From Prorocentrum cordatum (taxonomy: Eukaryota > Sar > Dinophyceae > Prorocentrales > Prorocentraceae): a DNA stretch of 64,000 bases. Below are positions 51,451 to 62,269 of this stretch, one piece after another. Position 1 is the first letter of the stretch. The number at the start of each line of letters is the position of its first letter. Location: NCBI GenBank assembly GCA_963575745.1, contig CAUYUJ010006546.1, positions 130,251 through 194,250 of the forward strand, read 5' to 3'. The notes under the pieces are model-generated. The model was not told the origin of the DNA. It saw nothing but the letters and a program-made list of their open reading frames with translations, and did not search any database. The position numbers and the translations under genes are program-made.

Positions 51451-52185
51451 CGCGACGCCGGTGCGCTCGAGGTGCCTTTGGTTTTCCTGCAGGCTGCCGA
51501 CGAGTGCCAGACCAGCAAAGATAGGGAGACATACAGCAAAATGCTGAACGTCGCCAGCATGTACAGCACGGGCCGCATGCACGGGGTGCTGCCCGCCCGC
51601 GTGGGGATGCGGGTTCGTTTCGCTGGCTAGTTCAATGGCGACTATGGCTTGGTCCACGAGCAACGGGCCACGATCGTCGACTTTGTGTTCCACGAGGACG
51701 ACCAGGTAAACTACAACAGCGCGAGCCCTGGCGAGCTCTTCAGGCCGCGCCGCTCGCCCACTGGCATCTGGATGCAGGTCGACGATTTCACGGAGGCGCC
51801 CACGTGGAAATATTTCATGGATTACGTAGGCAAAGAAGAGAAGATTGCACGCGGCCTCTTCTGTATGCCCCTGATGGAGACAACCTTCACATGGGAGGCT
51901 TCGTCCGTGGCGCACAGCGTGAGGCGGTTTGGTTTCATGTTCTCGCACGCGCACTGCCTGACGACGACAGCCTCGCAAGGGCAGGCGGTACGCGCTGCAG
52001 CGACCATTGACTGTGCGCGCCAGGTGTCTCAGGGGCGGCGAGGCATCAACGATGACACTTGGTGGTTGAACCTCTACGTGATGTTCTCCCGCGCCACTCG
52101 GATGGCGGACATGTTGCTGGCGTGGCCGCCGCCTCGCTGGCTCTTGGAGAGAGGTCCGCCAGCGTCAGCGAAACGCGCTCTTTGA
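51451..52185 (+). pseudogene. C-terminal fragment of a Pif1/RecD-like SF1 helicase
   Basis: Frame +1 from the last tandem unit: LEVPLVFLQAADECQTSKDR ... PARVGMRVRFAG, then TAG at 51628-51630, then FNGDYGLVHEQRATIVDFVF, PGELFRPRRSPTGIWMQVDD, the FSHAHCLTTTASQGQAVRAA block (helicase motif V-like, T-x-x-x-x-QGQ) and DDTWWLNLYVMFSRATRMAD then MLLAWPPP (motif VI-like, xYVxxSR). The order and spacing fit the end of SF1B helicases; the ATP-binding Walker A part is absent. The TAG sits where an AAG Lys would fit, so a single change probably killed the frame. Ends ERGPPASAKRAL at 52185. Confidence 0.78.
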
Positions 52186-52289
52186 CGCTTCGCGTCGTCT
52201 GAGGATTCGACGGTGGCGAGGGCCGCCCTGCTTGCTGGGGAGTACGGGGTACCGCTGCCTGAGGAAGAGTGACGGCCCGTGCTCCTTCC

Positions 52290-53490
52290 GGCCCGATGCC
52301 CAGCGCGGACGGCATTTGTTGCCCAGATCTTTCTGCCGTTTGCCTCGCACTGCAAAGCCCGACGCCCAGTGCAAACGTATGTTTGTCTGCGCGGGCGTTG
52401 AATTTCGAGAGCACCCGCCGAGTTTCGAAGCCCGGGCGGCCAGAGCCAAGGCGCCAATCGCAAGGGTGCCATTAGTAGAATTGGCTTTAGCGCTGCTCCT
52501 GAGGTGCTTTGGGCGCGGCTGCGCGAGAACTCTTGGCCTCTGAAACGCATCGAGCATTTTTATCCCGTCGAATCGTAGTCCGGTAGGAATCATCCTTGGC
52601 GCAGTCCCGGCTCGACGCGGAGGTCGCCCATCGGGCCCGGCATCTTTATATTCGCTGAACCCAGTTTCATTTCTTCAGTCGAAAACGCCCGTGCCTGGCG
52701 CGGCGCCGCGGACGGGGGGGCGGCAGCGAGGTCTCCAAGACGCCGGTCGCGGTTCCGCCGACATTCGACAGGTCTTCTTGCGAATTGCTTTAGGAACGGC
52801 GCCAGGGCGTGCAAATCAAGGCTCGACCACTGCGACGTCCTCGGGGGCAAGCGCTGCCGCTGTCAGCGGAGGCGCGCGTTTTGTTCGGGCGTTCGACAGC
52901 CTTCCGGCATGGCTGGCTTCCGTGGGCGGAGCTTCGACTGTCGGAGCAAGTTGCATAGATGTGGGCACCTTCGCAGCGACGGAGTTGGGCCTGTCGCGCA
53001 CGGAGACAGGCGGTCGCATCTCAATTGCTGGATGACGGCGCCGTTTACGGGGCGATCGACAACCGTATCCAAGGTGCCGGAAGGGCACGGCTCTTCTTCC
53101 AGCGCGGCTGGGAACGAAGGCGACGGCGTCAACGGGGCGCTGGGCGACGCGCGGGACATCGCGGAGGGGGCCGACCAAGAGTCCGACACGGCGCAGCTGG
53201 CAGACATGAGGACACAGACGTAGCGATTCGCCTCGCGCCTCTGTTCCTTCGCCCCGATGCCAAGTGCAGAAGGCTTCTTTTTGCGTTGCCGGCTAGGCCC
53301 GATGCCCAGTGCGGACGGCCGAAGCCGATGCGCAAACCGCGAGGGTGCCACTTGTAGCACTTGCCTTGTGCACGTCATGTACCTGCGACTTCTGTTTGCG
53401 TTGCCAGCTAGGCCCGATGCGAAGTGCGGGCGGTTGATGCTGAGGCGCAGGTCGCGAGGTGGCGTTTGAGCCACTTGTCATTCGTACTCC
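52290..53490. repeat. Scattered CCCGATGCCCAGTGCGGACG repeats
   Basis: Units at 52292, 52354, 53250, 53295 and 53410; the last two belong to a ~115-bp direct repeat (TTTGCGTTGCC ... CGCGAGG). A related unit sits near 56790. No supported gene on either strand. Confidence 0.65.
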
Positions 53491-53494
53491 CCCT

Positions 53495-53830
53495 GGTGCT
53501 CTGGACGCGGCGCCGAAGGAGTTCTTTGCCTGGGCAAAAAAAAAGATGCGCGGGCATTTGCATGTGAATGAATGCGTGCGCGCGGTGGATGTGCAGCCGC
53601 GCTGCGCGCGTGTGTGCTCGCCGTGGCACTATCCTACAACATGTTGTGCACATCTGGCCTTATGTGGCTAAACGCTCGTTTGCAGATCCCACTGCCAACT
53701 ATCCTAGAACAGATGCGCGCGCGAGGAGCTCCGAAGCCACCGCGGGCGGAGGAGGGCGCGGCCTGGCAGCAGAGGAGGGGGAGCACGGAGGAAGAGGCTC
53801 ATATCCAAACATGCGCGAATATCAGTATGC
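53495..53830. other. Intergenic, no gene seen
   Basis: Part of the interior of the long element; no domain. Confidence 0.4.
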
Positions 53831-54119
53831 CTCGCATTCGCTCGCTCGCACGAGGATTCACGCGTCTTCGTCGGCCCTGGCGCCCAAAGGCGCGATCTTA
53901 TAGTCATACACTCATGAACAGACGCCTACTACGGCATAGAATGGCATATGATATGCACCCATGGGGAGCTCCACGCAGTGAGTAATTGTCACTTTTCGGC
54001 CAAGATCCCCCTTTGGGGGGGCAGGCCTGGCCTGAATCTCGGCGCCTGCCGCCTGCCTCCCACTGGTCTCCGCCGTCGGGCCGCTCCCGCGCTCTCCCCG
54101 GGCCCTCGAGAGTCAGTTT

Positions 54120-54440
54120 GGCAGGGCTGGACCTAAACAAGGGCGCCCTTGAGGGCGCGAAATTTTTCGCGCTTCGCGGTTCGGCTCGGATTTCTCCTCG
54201 TGCTCCTGTTCTCCCCTGGGAGGCGGCGCGGGAGAGCGAAGTCAGTCGCACCCCATGCTTCGCGCAGCGCGAGGCGCGAAGTCGGGGGCCCTTGCTGGCA
54301 AGGTTGGACCTAAACGCTGTTTTGCTGGACTTTGGCTGTGCTGGTTTTCCTTCTCGCAGGGAGGTACAGGAACGCAGGTGGAACAAAACGGACCACAAAA
54401 CGAACACAACGAAAAACAGCGTTTAGGCCCAGCCCTGTCC
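54120..54440. mobile_element. TIR element (GGGCTGGACCTAAAC) hosting a nested element
   Basis: Left GGCAGGGCTGGACCTAAAC (54120-54138), right inverse GTTTAGGCCCAGCCCTGTCC (54421-54440). The inner boundary continues GGACCTAAACGCTGTTTT (54306) / AAAACAGCGTTTAGGCC (54413). The GCGCGAAG element splits the left end. Confidence 0.82.
54139..54304. mobile_element. TIR element, GCGCGAAG family, copy 3 (nested)
   Basis: AAGGGCGCCCTTGAGGGCGC ... GCGCGAAGTCGGGGGCCCTT. Flanked on both sides by TGGACCTAAAC (54128-54138 and 54305-54315), an 11-bp direct repeat consistent with target duplication. Confidence 0.82.
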
Positions 54441-54444
54441 TGAG

Positions 54445-56010
54445 TCATTATGGTGCCTTCTCGGTGCTCCTCTTCGGCGTTCCAGTGGCTACCACAGGGG
54501 GCCGCTGAGTCCGAGACAGGAACACCACAACATCACAGGACAACGCGCAGTGAGCTCAGGGTTCTTGTATGTAGTTGCGTGGGCACGGGTGCGACCAGCA
54601 ATTTCCCTCCCCTGTTCTCGGAGACTTGAGTTTGCTCTTCCGAGGAGCTTGCAGATCTTGGGGGACGTGGATGATTCGGGGGGCGAACATGGGCCTCTCA
54701 GGAACTTTCTGGGGGCTCCTGAAGTTGTCTTGGGGGGCTTGCCTTGAGCCATACTTGAAACCATATTGAGCTATCTGTTCGGGCCGATTTTCGTCCTTCT
54801 TGATCACTGCTGGGTCCCCCATCAGGGCTCTGATGGGGACCTCTTGGGACCACCTCGGGGCCCTAGAAGCCTAGTAAAACCACCCGAGAAGCCCAGCGAA
54901 ACCATCACGTGCAGGAGGGCGAACCTGATCGAGCACACGCACAATTATTCCTGTGAGTGTGGCCCCTCTCAGGCGCATCCGACGGAGGGTGTTCTGCCAT
55001 CCTGGGCCGTCTGTGAAGTCCAGTTGCCTGTCTGGGACCTGGGGCCGCTGGTGGCACCATCTTGAAGCCAGTGTCTGGCAACCCTGGGGCCAGCATGCAG
55101 GTAGCCTGGCACGCTTCGATCCGCTCCCTTTGTGGGACTCCTGGGGGGCGTTGGCCCCGCCTCGGGCCCCGGCGCGACCGACAGAGAGCCCCGGGGGGCC
55201 GCCCTCGCGCGCGCGGAGACTGGACGCACACATGTTTACCCGGGCCACGTGCGCGAGAGGAGTCTTATAGCGCTCATGCTGCCCAACGGGCTCGCGATTC
55301 GTCGTTGTGCTTCGTCGTCGCGTGCGCTGCCTCTCTCAATCCTGGACCTCCTCCTCCTCCTCCTCCTCCTGATGGTCCTGCTCAGAAGGCTTTTCATCTT
55401 CACGAGTTGAACGTCGGCATGCCTCGCCCTCGCAAAAAGCTTTCCTGCAGAGCGTCCGTCGCACCATGCCCTGTTGGCCAATCTGCGGACGAGTCGACCA
55501 AACGGTCCAGCCACGGGTAGAGATTGATTTACGCTATGTTGCGTTTGCGATTCGTACTGTATTGCCCCGATGCCGATCCGGCTCCTTCTCCTGCTCTGCC
55601 TGCTCGAGCTTCTCCTCTCCACTGTCATCAGTCCCCTCATCAAATGACGAAAAAACAACACACAGCCATACCCATAGGGAGGTCGGAGGGACGAGGACTG
55701 GCCATGGTCTTGGGTGCGGGTTGTCGGACCCCTGGGGAGGCTCCCGTTCGAGCGGGGACCCCCATCCGACAACACGCGCCCATAGCTCCCGTCCGTCCCC
55801 CCTATGGCGTCGTTTCGACCGGCGGCGAGTTGAACACCGCCAGTGACCCAGAATCGGTCGATGCTGAACGAGCCGACGTTTCGGAACCGCCGGATCGTTC
55901 CAGGTTGCGGTGTCAGACGCCGACGCTGAAGTCGGCACGACACGAATTTGCCACAGTTCTGTGTATGGATTTGTGAGTTGTTTGTAGTCCAAGTTCAGGC
56001 TCCCCTCCTT
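54445..56010. other. Gene-poor interval
   Basis: 54640-54870 carries diverged CCTCTTGG-type units; 55345-55375 is a CTC tract. Plus-strand frames near 55380-55520 and 55644-55976 (MTKKQHTAIPIGRSEGRGLA ...) have varied composition but no recognisable domain. They could be exons. Confidence 0.35.
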
Positions 56011-56013
56011 CTC

Positions 56014-56140
56014 TGGGCATCGCTCGGACGTGGGCACTGTTTCTCGGCGAGGGCCATCGAGGAGCATGTTTGGTCATACTGCGAAAAATACACTTGCGAA
56101 AATCGAGCAATGGAAGGGAATGAAAGTCCGAGCGATGGCG
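56014..56140. mobile_element. CTTGGCATCG TIR element, copy 2
   Basis: TGGGCATCGCTCGGACGTGG ... AGTCCGAGCGATGGCGAG. Flanks TTCAGGCTCCCCTCCTTCT and TTCTGCTGCCCGTCCTCTTC are similar, as if a diverged ~20-bp duplication. Confidence 0.8.
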
Positions 56141-56279
56141 AGTTCTGCTGCCCGTCCTCTTCGATTCGCGTCTGGCTCGACGTTTGTGCGGGGCGCCGAC
56201 GACGGGCTTCGGAGGCCCCCCCGACTTCCAGACCTCGCACGCGTGCTTTCGTGATTGACACGCAACTTGTGGTCATATC

Positions 56280-56410
56280 TTGCCATCGCTCGGGCGTTTG
56301 GTTTCTTTCCTCGGCGAGGACCATCGTGGATAGTATTGGATCATCTTGCGAGAAGGGAAAACACAAACCAAATCGAACATGCACAGGAAATGGACGTGCG
56401 AGCGGCGGCG
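56280..56410. mobile_element. CTTGGCATCG TIR element, copy 3
   Basis: TTGCCATCGCTCGGGCGTT ... ACGTGCGAGCGGCGGCGAG; interior shared with copies at 24003 and 56014 (CTCGGCGAGGACCATCG). Confidence 0.82.
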
Positions 56411-57475
56411 AGATATAGTCCTTACGCTGGTTTCCGTGGGCCCAACGTCGTCTCACAAGTGGCGCCTCCTCAGCGAAGGGCAGGACTTTGATTTCGGTTC
56501 TTTCATTTCCAACGTCGATGAGGTGAGCTCAAACTCGTCGTTGCCGTCCCCACATGCCGCAAGCCATCGCCGCCGCCTCCTCCATCTCTTTCCCGCCCTC
56601 TTGCCAGCACATGTCCCAGATGACAGTCGCAGTGGAAGCCCGTCAGAGCAGGCGGAGCTTCGATGGCGCCAGAAGCTCACCCAGGCCAAGGACGAAGTCG
56701 CCCGCCTCAAGCAGGCCCCAGCATTGTGAATGCGCGCTGGGTGCGTACGCCTACGTGTTCCGCACCGCGCATCAGCACAATCAGTTGGCATGTAGATGCG
56801 GACGCCCAATGCGCCATGGTATGTGTTTCCGTCCGTGCCAGCAGATGCGCACGCACTGCTCGACGCCTCAACACCCAACTCGTGTAATCATGCACTTAGG
56901 TGCGGATGTCTTTTGTTGTGGTTGGGGTGCCTACACGGCTTCCTTCTGCGTCAGTGACGAACAAGTTCAGGGTTTTTATTCGGCATTGGGCGAACCCCCC
57001 ATCGCAGCTTGCCTCAGGTTGCTGTTGGAGTGTCCGAGAGTCCATGAGCGTATTGAGTTTGGGGTCGAGACGATGAGTCTTCTCTGGGGGCGAGCAGTCT
57101 GGATGGAGGAGGAGAGTGTCGGGAGGTGGGGTGATGGAGAAGGCAGGGGGGGGCTCCACTCCATCGCTTCCCTTTCTTCCAGCTGCCCGTCGCAATGCCC
57201 TGTCACGGTGCAGGCGCAACGTATGATTTTTGACGTTTTGCGTACCCCCAATGGCCCAAACAGAGTCTTATGCCAGTTGTTGTGAGCATGAAAGTGAAAG
57301 GGAATCCAGTGGCACAGAAACAGGGGCAGCCGTCAAAGTGAAGCGGGAATCCGACCGAGGACATCTAGGAGTCAACCGTCAACCGTGCAGGTTGTTTCAA
57401 AACTCCCGCGGGATGGCCAAGTCGAAGCTGAAATCAGCCTGCGCAGCCAAGGGCAATTGCCAACCTGAACACCAG
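56411..57475. other. Gene-poor interval
   Basis: Plus-strand frame to 56729 (FGSFISNVDEVSSNSSLPSP, ending WRQKLTQAKDEVARLKQAPAL) has plausible protein composition and a helical end but no known domain. No other supported ORF. Confidence 0.3.
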
Positions 57476-57479
57476 AGCG

Positions 57480-57730
57480 CTTCTTGGGGGCGTCTTGGGG
57501 CTCTGGTGGGGCGCCTGTGTGATTAGTTTGTGGGCCAGTCGGGGATTTCTTGAGGCACTTCGAGACCGTCCTGGGGCCATCCGGGAGAGAGTCGATCAAA
57601 CAGGTGTGTGTGTGTGTTCGTTAGATCGGCGCAATGCCTTGTCGGAGCCTGAAACATCGCTTCTTTGGGCCATCTATAGACGATAGGGGGGTTCTCGTGA
57701 GGGCCTCGAGGGGCTCGAGGCGGTATTTGA
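57480..57730. repeat. Degenerate CCTCTTGG-type repeat
   Basis: CTTGGGGGCGTCTTGGGGCT, AGGCACTTCGAGACC, GAGTCGATCAAACAG; same family and same ATCGATCA-like end as at 20.6 and 21.2 kb. Confidence 0.6.
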
Positions 57731-57734
57731 GTCA

Positions 57735-58138
57735 TCTTGATTGCAGCCTGAGACTGGGGATTTCCAGGCGCTTCGCGGCGCCTGTGTTTATATCGTGTGC
57801 CGTACAGGCCTCCTTTGTTGCATTGCACCAGGTCCCACATAATGTCGTGGTGGCGAAGGCTCGTGGCGGTGCCTGGTCTTCAGTGAGAAAGGCGCTCCAC
57901 ACTCATATGCCGAAGGCTGTTCGCACCGGATATTTCAGGACATAGGCAGATCGCTTATCTCACCGTGAGGCCTTTGAGGCGATGCTTCGTCCCTGATGCA
58001 AGCGTGCAAGAAAAAGGCTCCCCATCCATCTGAATGGGCGTGCGCCGAGACATCAGGGCAAGGAGGGCCGCCACAACACAACCGTCACCTCGCCAGTCGC
58101 AGGCCGCGGCAGCAGCTGCGCAGAACACAGAAGAGCTC
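57735..58138. other. Intergenic, no gene seen
   Basis: No recognisable ORF. Confidence 0.4.
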
Positions 58139-58280
58139 GGCATCGCTCCAACGTGTACATTTTCCCAGCGAGGGCGGCATCAGAACATGTGGACCGCCTC
58201 AGAGCATTCTTGACCTCTCGCCAACGAAAGCACTCGCGAAACCGAACATGCACGGGGAGTTGAGGTCCGATCGAGGGCAA
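58139..58280. mobile_element. CTTGGCATCG TIR element, copy 4 (diverged)
   Basis: GGCATCGCTCCAACGTGTAC ... GAGGTCCGATCGAGGGCA; shares CGAAACCGAACATGCACGGG with the 56.3-kb copy interior. Confidence 0.65.
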
Positions 58281-58620
58281 GAGAAATGGCAACCACCGAC
58301 ACAGAGCCCATCGAGGGAGAGAGGAGGGGGAGGGCCCTGTGCGGTGGCACGCCTGTATGGAGGTCGGGGCGAGGGCAAGAGAAAGGGTGGCCACCGACAC
58401 GGAGCCCATCGAGGGAGAGAGGGGCACGCCTGAAGGGAGATCCCGGCGAGGGCAAGACAGACATGGTGGCTGCCGACACGGAGCCCAGCGAGGGAGAGAG
58501 GGGGCACGCCTGACTGGAGCTCCCGGCGAGGGCAAGAGAAGTGGTGGCCACCGACACGGAGCCCAGCGAGGGAGAGAGGGGGCGGGGGCGACCCCTGTGC
58601 GGTGGCAACGCCAGGCGCGC
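58273..58620. repeat. ~80-98-bp tandem repeat, four units
   Basis: GCGAGGGCAAGAGAAA or its variants near 58273, 58371, 58449 and 58529, each followed by CCACCGACACGGAGCCCA and CGAGGGAGAGAGG. Confidence 0.88.
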
Positions 58621-58704
58621 CACCGCCCAGGGATCGGCGTCTCCCGCTGGCGGTGCTCTGGGCGGCGGTGGTCCCGGTGTGTCCCCTCGAGCTCGCGCCG
58701 AATG

Positions 58705-58960
58705 CAAGCACGCGGGAGGAGGAGGAGGAGGAGGAGGAGGAGGAGCAGGAGCAGGAGCAGGGGGAGGAGGAGGAGGAGGAGGAGGAGCAGCAGGAGGAGG
58801 AGGGGGAGGAGGAGGAGGAGGAGGATGAGGAGGAGAGAGGAGGGGAGGCAGGAGGAGGAGGAGGGGGAGGAAGGAGGAGGGAGGAGGAGGAGGAGGAGGA
58901 GGAACGAGGAGGAGGAGGAGGAGGAGGAGGAGGAGGGCACGGTTGTGAATTTCTGTGTGT
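58705..58960. repeat. (GGA)n purine tract
   Basis: GGA with AGC/GGGGGA interruptions; no gene. Confidence 0.93.
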
Positions 58961-59655
58961 TTTGTACGCGTCTCCGTGTCGGCGCAGCATCTCTGTTCGG
59001 TCTCGCGCTCGTTGCGTTGAAGATGACGAGAGGACAAGTGAGGAGGAGGAGGAGGAGGAGGAGGAGGAATATCAAGCGTCGTGTCCAGGCGGGACAGGTG
59101 ACGGTCGTCTCCCATGTTCGGGCCGGGCGAAAGGGGGGATTGGGAAAGGGGGGGTTACGAAATTTGCTGCATGCAGCTGGTTTCGGCCTCACCGAGGGGC
59201 CCAGTCCTCGATACATGGCCGCCGCCGGCGCCGGGAGGCGCCGGGAAAATCAGCTACGTGAGCTGATTCTCAAACCCCCCCTTTGTTATCCACCCCTTTC
59301 GCCCGACCCGACATGTGCGAGGGTGTCGGGTGTTCAGGGTTGGTTCCGTGACCGCCTCAGAGTTTCGTGCCTCTTTGATATCTTTTTTGCGCACTACCAT
59401 CAGAAGAGCGATGTTTATGGATGGCAATAGCCTAAGTGATTCCTGAATGTCAGGGGCGGGCGTGGAAAATCAGGCCAGATGCATTTGGATCGGCAGCACA
59501 TCCATGCTCGGGGCACCCAAGGGTCGCACTCTCGAATGCTGACCAACTGCCAGTTGACAGCCGACTCTTCAATCACGCCGGAGCAGCGCTGCCAGGGCGC
59601 CCTCGCACCAGGGAATATTCGACCCACCCCTGCGCAGTTTGAGCGCTCCTTGCCC
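58961..59655. other. Intergenic, no gene seen
   Basis: Short GGA tract 59040-59070; hairpin AATCAGCTACGTGAGCTGATT near 59249. Confidence 0.4.
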
Positions 59656-59659
59656 GCAC

Positions 59660-59890
59660 GGCCCCCCCTCCTCCTCCTCCTACTCCTCCCTCCTCCGCCT
59701 CCTCCTCCTCCTCCTCCTCCTCCTCCTCCTCCTCCTCCTCCTCCTCCCCTCCCCCCCCCCCTCCTCCTCCTCCTCCTCGTCCCTCCTTCTCCCTTCTCCT
59801 CCTCCTTCTCCTCCTCCTCCTCCTGCTCCTGCTCCTCCTCCTCCTCCTCCTCCTCCTCCTCCTCCTCCTCCTCCTCCTCCTCCTCCCCCC
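59660..59890. repeat. (CTC)n pyrimidine tract
   Basis: CTC/CCT repeats with TGCTCC variants; no gene. Confidence 0.95.
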
Positions 59891-60095
59891 TCTGCGCGCG
59901 AGTCCCTCGAGCGCTCCGGCATGGTCTCCGCCGATCGCGAGACGGGCCTGGTCTGCACGATCCAGGAGCTCTGGCGGCCCTCGGCGCCGAGGGCCGGGCC
60001 CGGGGGGGGGACGCCCCGGGCGTGGTCCCTCCCCTCTCTCAGCAGCCTCTGTCGAGTGCACGTGAGAGTGGCCCGTCGCCGGCGTGCCCTTTGGT

Positions 60096-60172
60096 CTTGG
60101 CATCGCTCGGACGTGAAACCACGCACGAAACCGACAAAAAACACAGGGAATGGACGTCCGAGCGATGGCCAG
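60096..60172. mobile_element. CTTGGCATCG TIR element, 77-bp deletion copy with 40-bp flanking direct repeats
   Basis: CTTGGCATCGCTCGGACGT ... GGACGTCCGAGCGATGGCCAG. Immediately flanked by nearly identical 40-41-bp direct repeats at 60056-60095 and 60173-60213 (both start GTGCACGTGAGAGTG and end CGTGCCCTTTGGT). The flank's GTGAGAGTGACC also recurs inverted near 60278-60305. Confidence 0.9.
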
Positions 60173-60477
60173 GTGCACGTGAGAGTGACCCCGTCGCCGG
60201 CGTGCCCTTTGGTGCGGGCCTACTGACCGACGAGCGCGTTGGCTCCCGCACAGGTCCCCGAGGAGCCGCGCACCCAGGGTCACTCTCACCCAGGGTGACT
60301 CTTACGTGTAGCCGACTCGGGAGGCAGGGGATGCGGAGGAGAGGATGAGCAGCAGACGCAACAGGCGGAGGGGACGAGCGAGGGGGGGGGGGATGGGGGG
60401 CGGGGCGGGACGAGGGAGGAGGAGCATGAAGCATGGACTGGCCTGCCTCCGAAGAGGCAAGCCACAGATAGGAGGAA

Positions 60478-60515
60478 ATCACCACCCACCAGACCACCCC
60501 AGCCGAACCCGAAGG
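60478..60515. mobile_element. CCACCCCAACCC MITE, single-end fragment
   Basis: TCACCACCCACCAGACCACC then CCAGCCGAACCCGAAGG matches the left TIR of 48924-49083 and 63013-63174; no right end. Confidence 0.6.
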
Positions 60516-60524
60516 CCCTCTTCT

Positions 60525-61135
60525 CCTCCTCCTCCTCCTCCTCCTCCTCCTCCTCCTCCTCCTCCTCTGCATTCTCCTTTCTTACCCCTACTGAATCCCT
60601 ATGTGGATCTAACCTACATCCCATATCATGCCTCGTTATCCTCTCCCCCCTCATTTCGTATTGAAGCCGTAGCTGGATCTTATTGCAAATCCAATTGAAT
60701 CCCCCCTCCCCTCCACTTCTCCTCGTCCTCCTTTCGTTTAAAATCCTTACTTGGGCCACATTCAGATCCAATTCAATTCCTCCTGCCTCTGATGCTCCTT
60801 CTCCTTGTCCTCTTCTTTCCTTATTGAACCCAAGTTTTGATCTTTTCAAATCCAGTCGAATCCCTCCTCCCTCCTCCTAGTCCTCTTCTTTCTGCTTCAT
60901 TCGCTACTGTTTGGACCTTCTTCCAAAACCAATAGCTGAGCTCCTCCTCATCCTCCTTCCCCTGCTCCTCCTCCTCCTCCTCCTTTCCGATTGAATTCTT
61001 ATTTGGGCCAGATTCTGATTCCATAAAATCTCCCCTCCTTTTCCTCCTCTTCCTCCTCCTACTCCCACTCCTCCTCCTCCTCCTCCTCCTCCTCCTCCCC
61101 CTACTCCTCATTCCCTTTCATTATTACGTCTCGGC
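60525..61135. repeat. CTC tract followed by ~80-bp degenerate tandem repeat
   Basis: CTC tract 60525-60568, then about seven units combining a TTGAATCC/TGGATCT/CAATTGAATCC block (60592, 60660, 60737, 60818, 60900, 60988, 61115) with a pyrimidine linker. Confidence 0.7.
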
Positions 61136-61305
61136 ATGGAGCTTTTCCGAAACCAATGGGGTCCTTCCTCCGTCCTTCCTCTTATTTCTTTCCTCCATGA
61201 ATCGGTTCAAGGAAACGCTGTGTACTTTGTCGTTTGGATTTTTTGGTGGGGTCTGGGATGCAAGAAATCATTATGTTGCTTTGTTTTTTGTTTGTGGGGT
61301 CTTGC

Positions 61306-61540
61306 AGGCTCAGAGCGAAGTGCTGCGAGGGAGGCCGCGGCGAGCACTGGGGCCTGCAAAACCAAAACCACAATCACACAGTGTTTCGTTGCTTCCGAAC
61401 CCCAACACACAAACATAGAAATACATAGTGCTACCTTGCACGAAGGACGCCAACCACTGCATGTTCAAGTTTTTTGTTTTGGTTTTGCAGGCTCGGTGAG
61501 ACGTGCTGCGAGGGAGGCCGCGGCGAGCACTGGAGCCTGC
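61306..61540. mobile_element. CCTGCAAAACC TIR element between two conserved ~47-nt GC segments
   Basis: Element 61353-61491: CCTGCAAAACCAAAAC ... GTTTTGGTTTTGCAGG, 16-bp perfect TIR. GC segments 61306-61352 and 61490-61535 share TGCTGCGAGGGAGGCCGCGG. A preceding right end (CTTGCAGG, 61301) and a following left end (CCTGCAAACCC, 61536) imply a serial array. Confidence 0.85.
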
Positions 61541-61684
61541 AAACCCACCAACAAACACATAACATACAAACATACTCAGTGCTTCGTGGCTCCGCAAACC
61601 AAAGGACACCCCAAAAACATAAGCACACTGTGTTTCTCCTTGCACTGGGGACGCCAAGCGCTGTCTGGTTTAGGTTCAGTATTG

Positions 61685-61828
61685 CTACAAAGAGGAGGAG
61701 GAGGAGGAGGAGGAGGAGGAGGAGGAGAAGGAGAGGGGGAGGAGGAGGAGAGGGGGAGGAGAAAGAAGAGAGAAGACAACGAGGAGTTAGCAGAGTAGAA
61801 GAAAAAGGTATGATCACAGGGGGTCGAA

Positions 61829-61862
<34 letters not shown>

Positions 61863-61890
61863 GATATCCATATCTATATATAGATATAAC
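61685..61890. repeat. (GGA)n, then (TC)n(TA)n
   Basis: GGA tract 61685-61770; TCTCTC then TATATA at 61830-61862, continuing as ATATCTATATAT palindromes. Confidence 0.92.
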
Positions 61891-61959
61891 CAAAAATGAC
61901 CTCCGGCCCATCAAGCCACCGTGCCTGGGTTGTTTGTCATAGGCCTCTAGGATGTCCGT

Positions 61960-62200
61960 TGGGATGTCGCTGGAGGCCTCTCGTGGGCCTCTTGGAGGCC
62001 GTTTGTAAGCGTCTTGGGTGCCGCTTTGGAGCCTCTTGGGAGCTTCTCGGGGGCCTCTTTGGAGCCTCTTGGGGCCTCCTTGGATCCAAAGTCTCGGATT
62101 GTCGGTTCGTGTTCCTCTTCTTGGGTCTTTGTTGACGGCTGTCTATTGGGCCTTCCTGGGCCGTCTTGGGCGCCTCTGAGGCCGTCTTTCAGGGGAGATG
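61960..62200. repeat. Degenerate CCTCTTGG repeat
   Basis: GGAGGCCTCTCGTGGGCCTC and GGGGCCTCCTTGGATCC-type units. Confidence 0.75.
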
Positions 62201-62269
62201 ATTCGACCACTGAAAGGAGTGTCAGTGCTCCACACCTCCACCTTCCATGCCTTCCGACCTCCGCGGAAG

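Larger units (their letters stand above)
50279..54030. mobile_element. Long TTAAGTCGGG-family element, copy B, enclosing a helicase pseudogene
   Basis: Left AAGTCGGGCCTGTCCCTCTA; shared AAGATGGGGTTCTTGTTATT at 50401; 16-bp CAGACTTACTCATAC units to about 50780; 152-bp core units at 50801, 50950, 51102, 51254 and 51406. Right segment 53832-54005 matches 37247-37402 of copy A, followed by a diverged right TIR (CCCTTTGGGGGGGCAGGCC, 54009-54027). Between them lie the helicase pseudogene and a 1.2-kb repeat region absent from copy A. The right boundary is the weakest part of the call. Confidence 0.6.
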
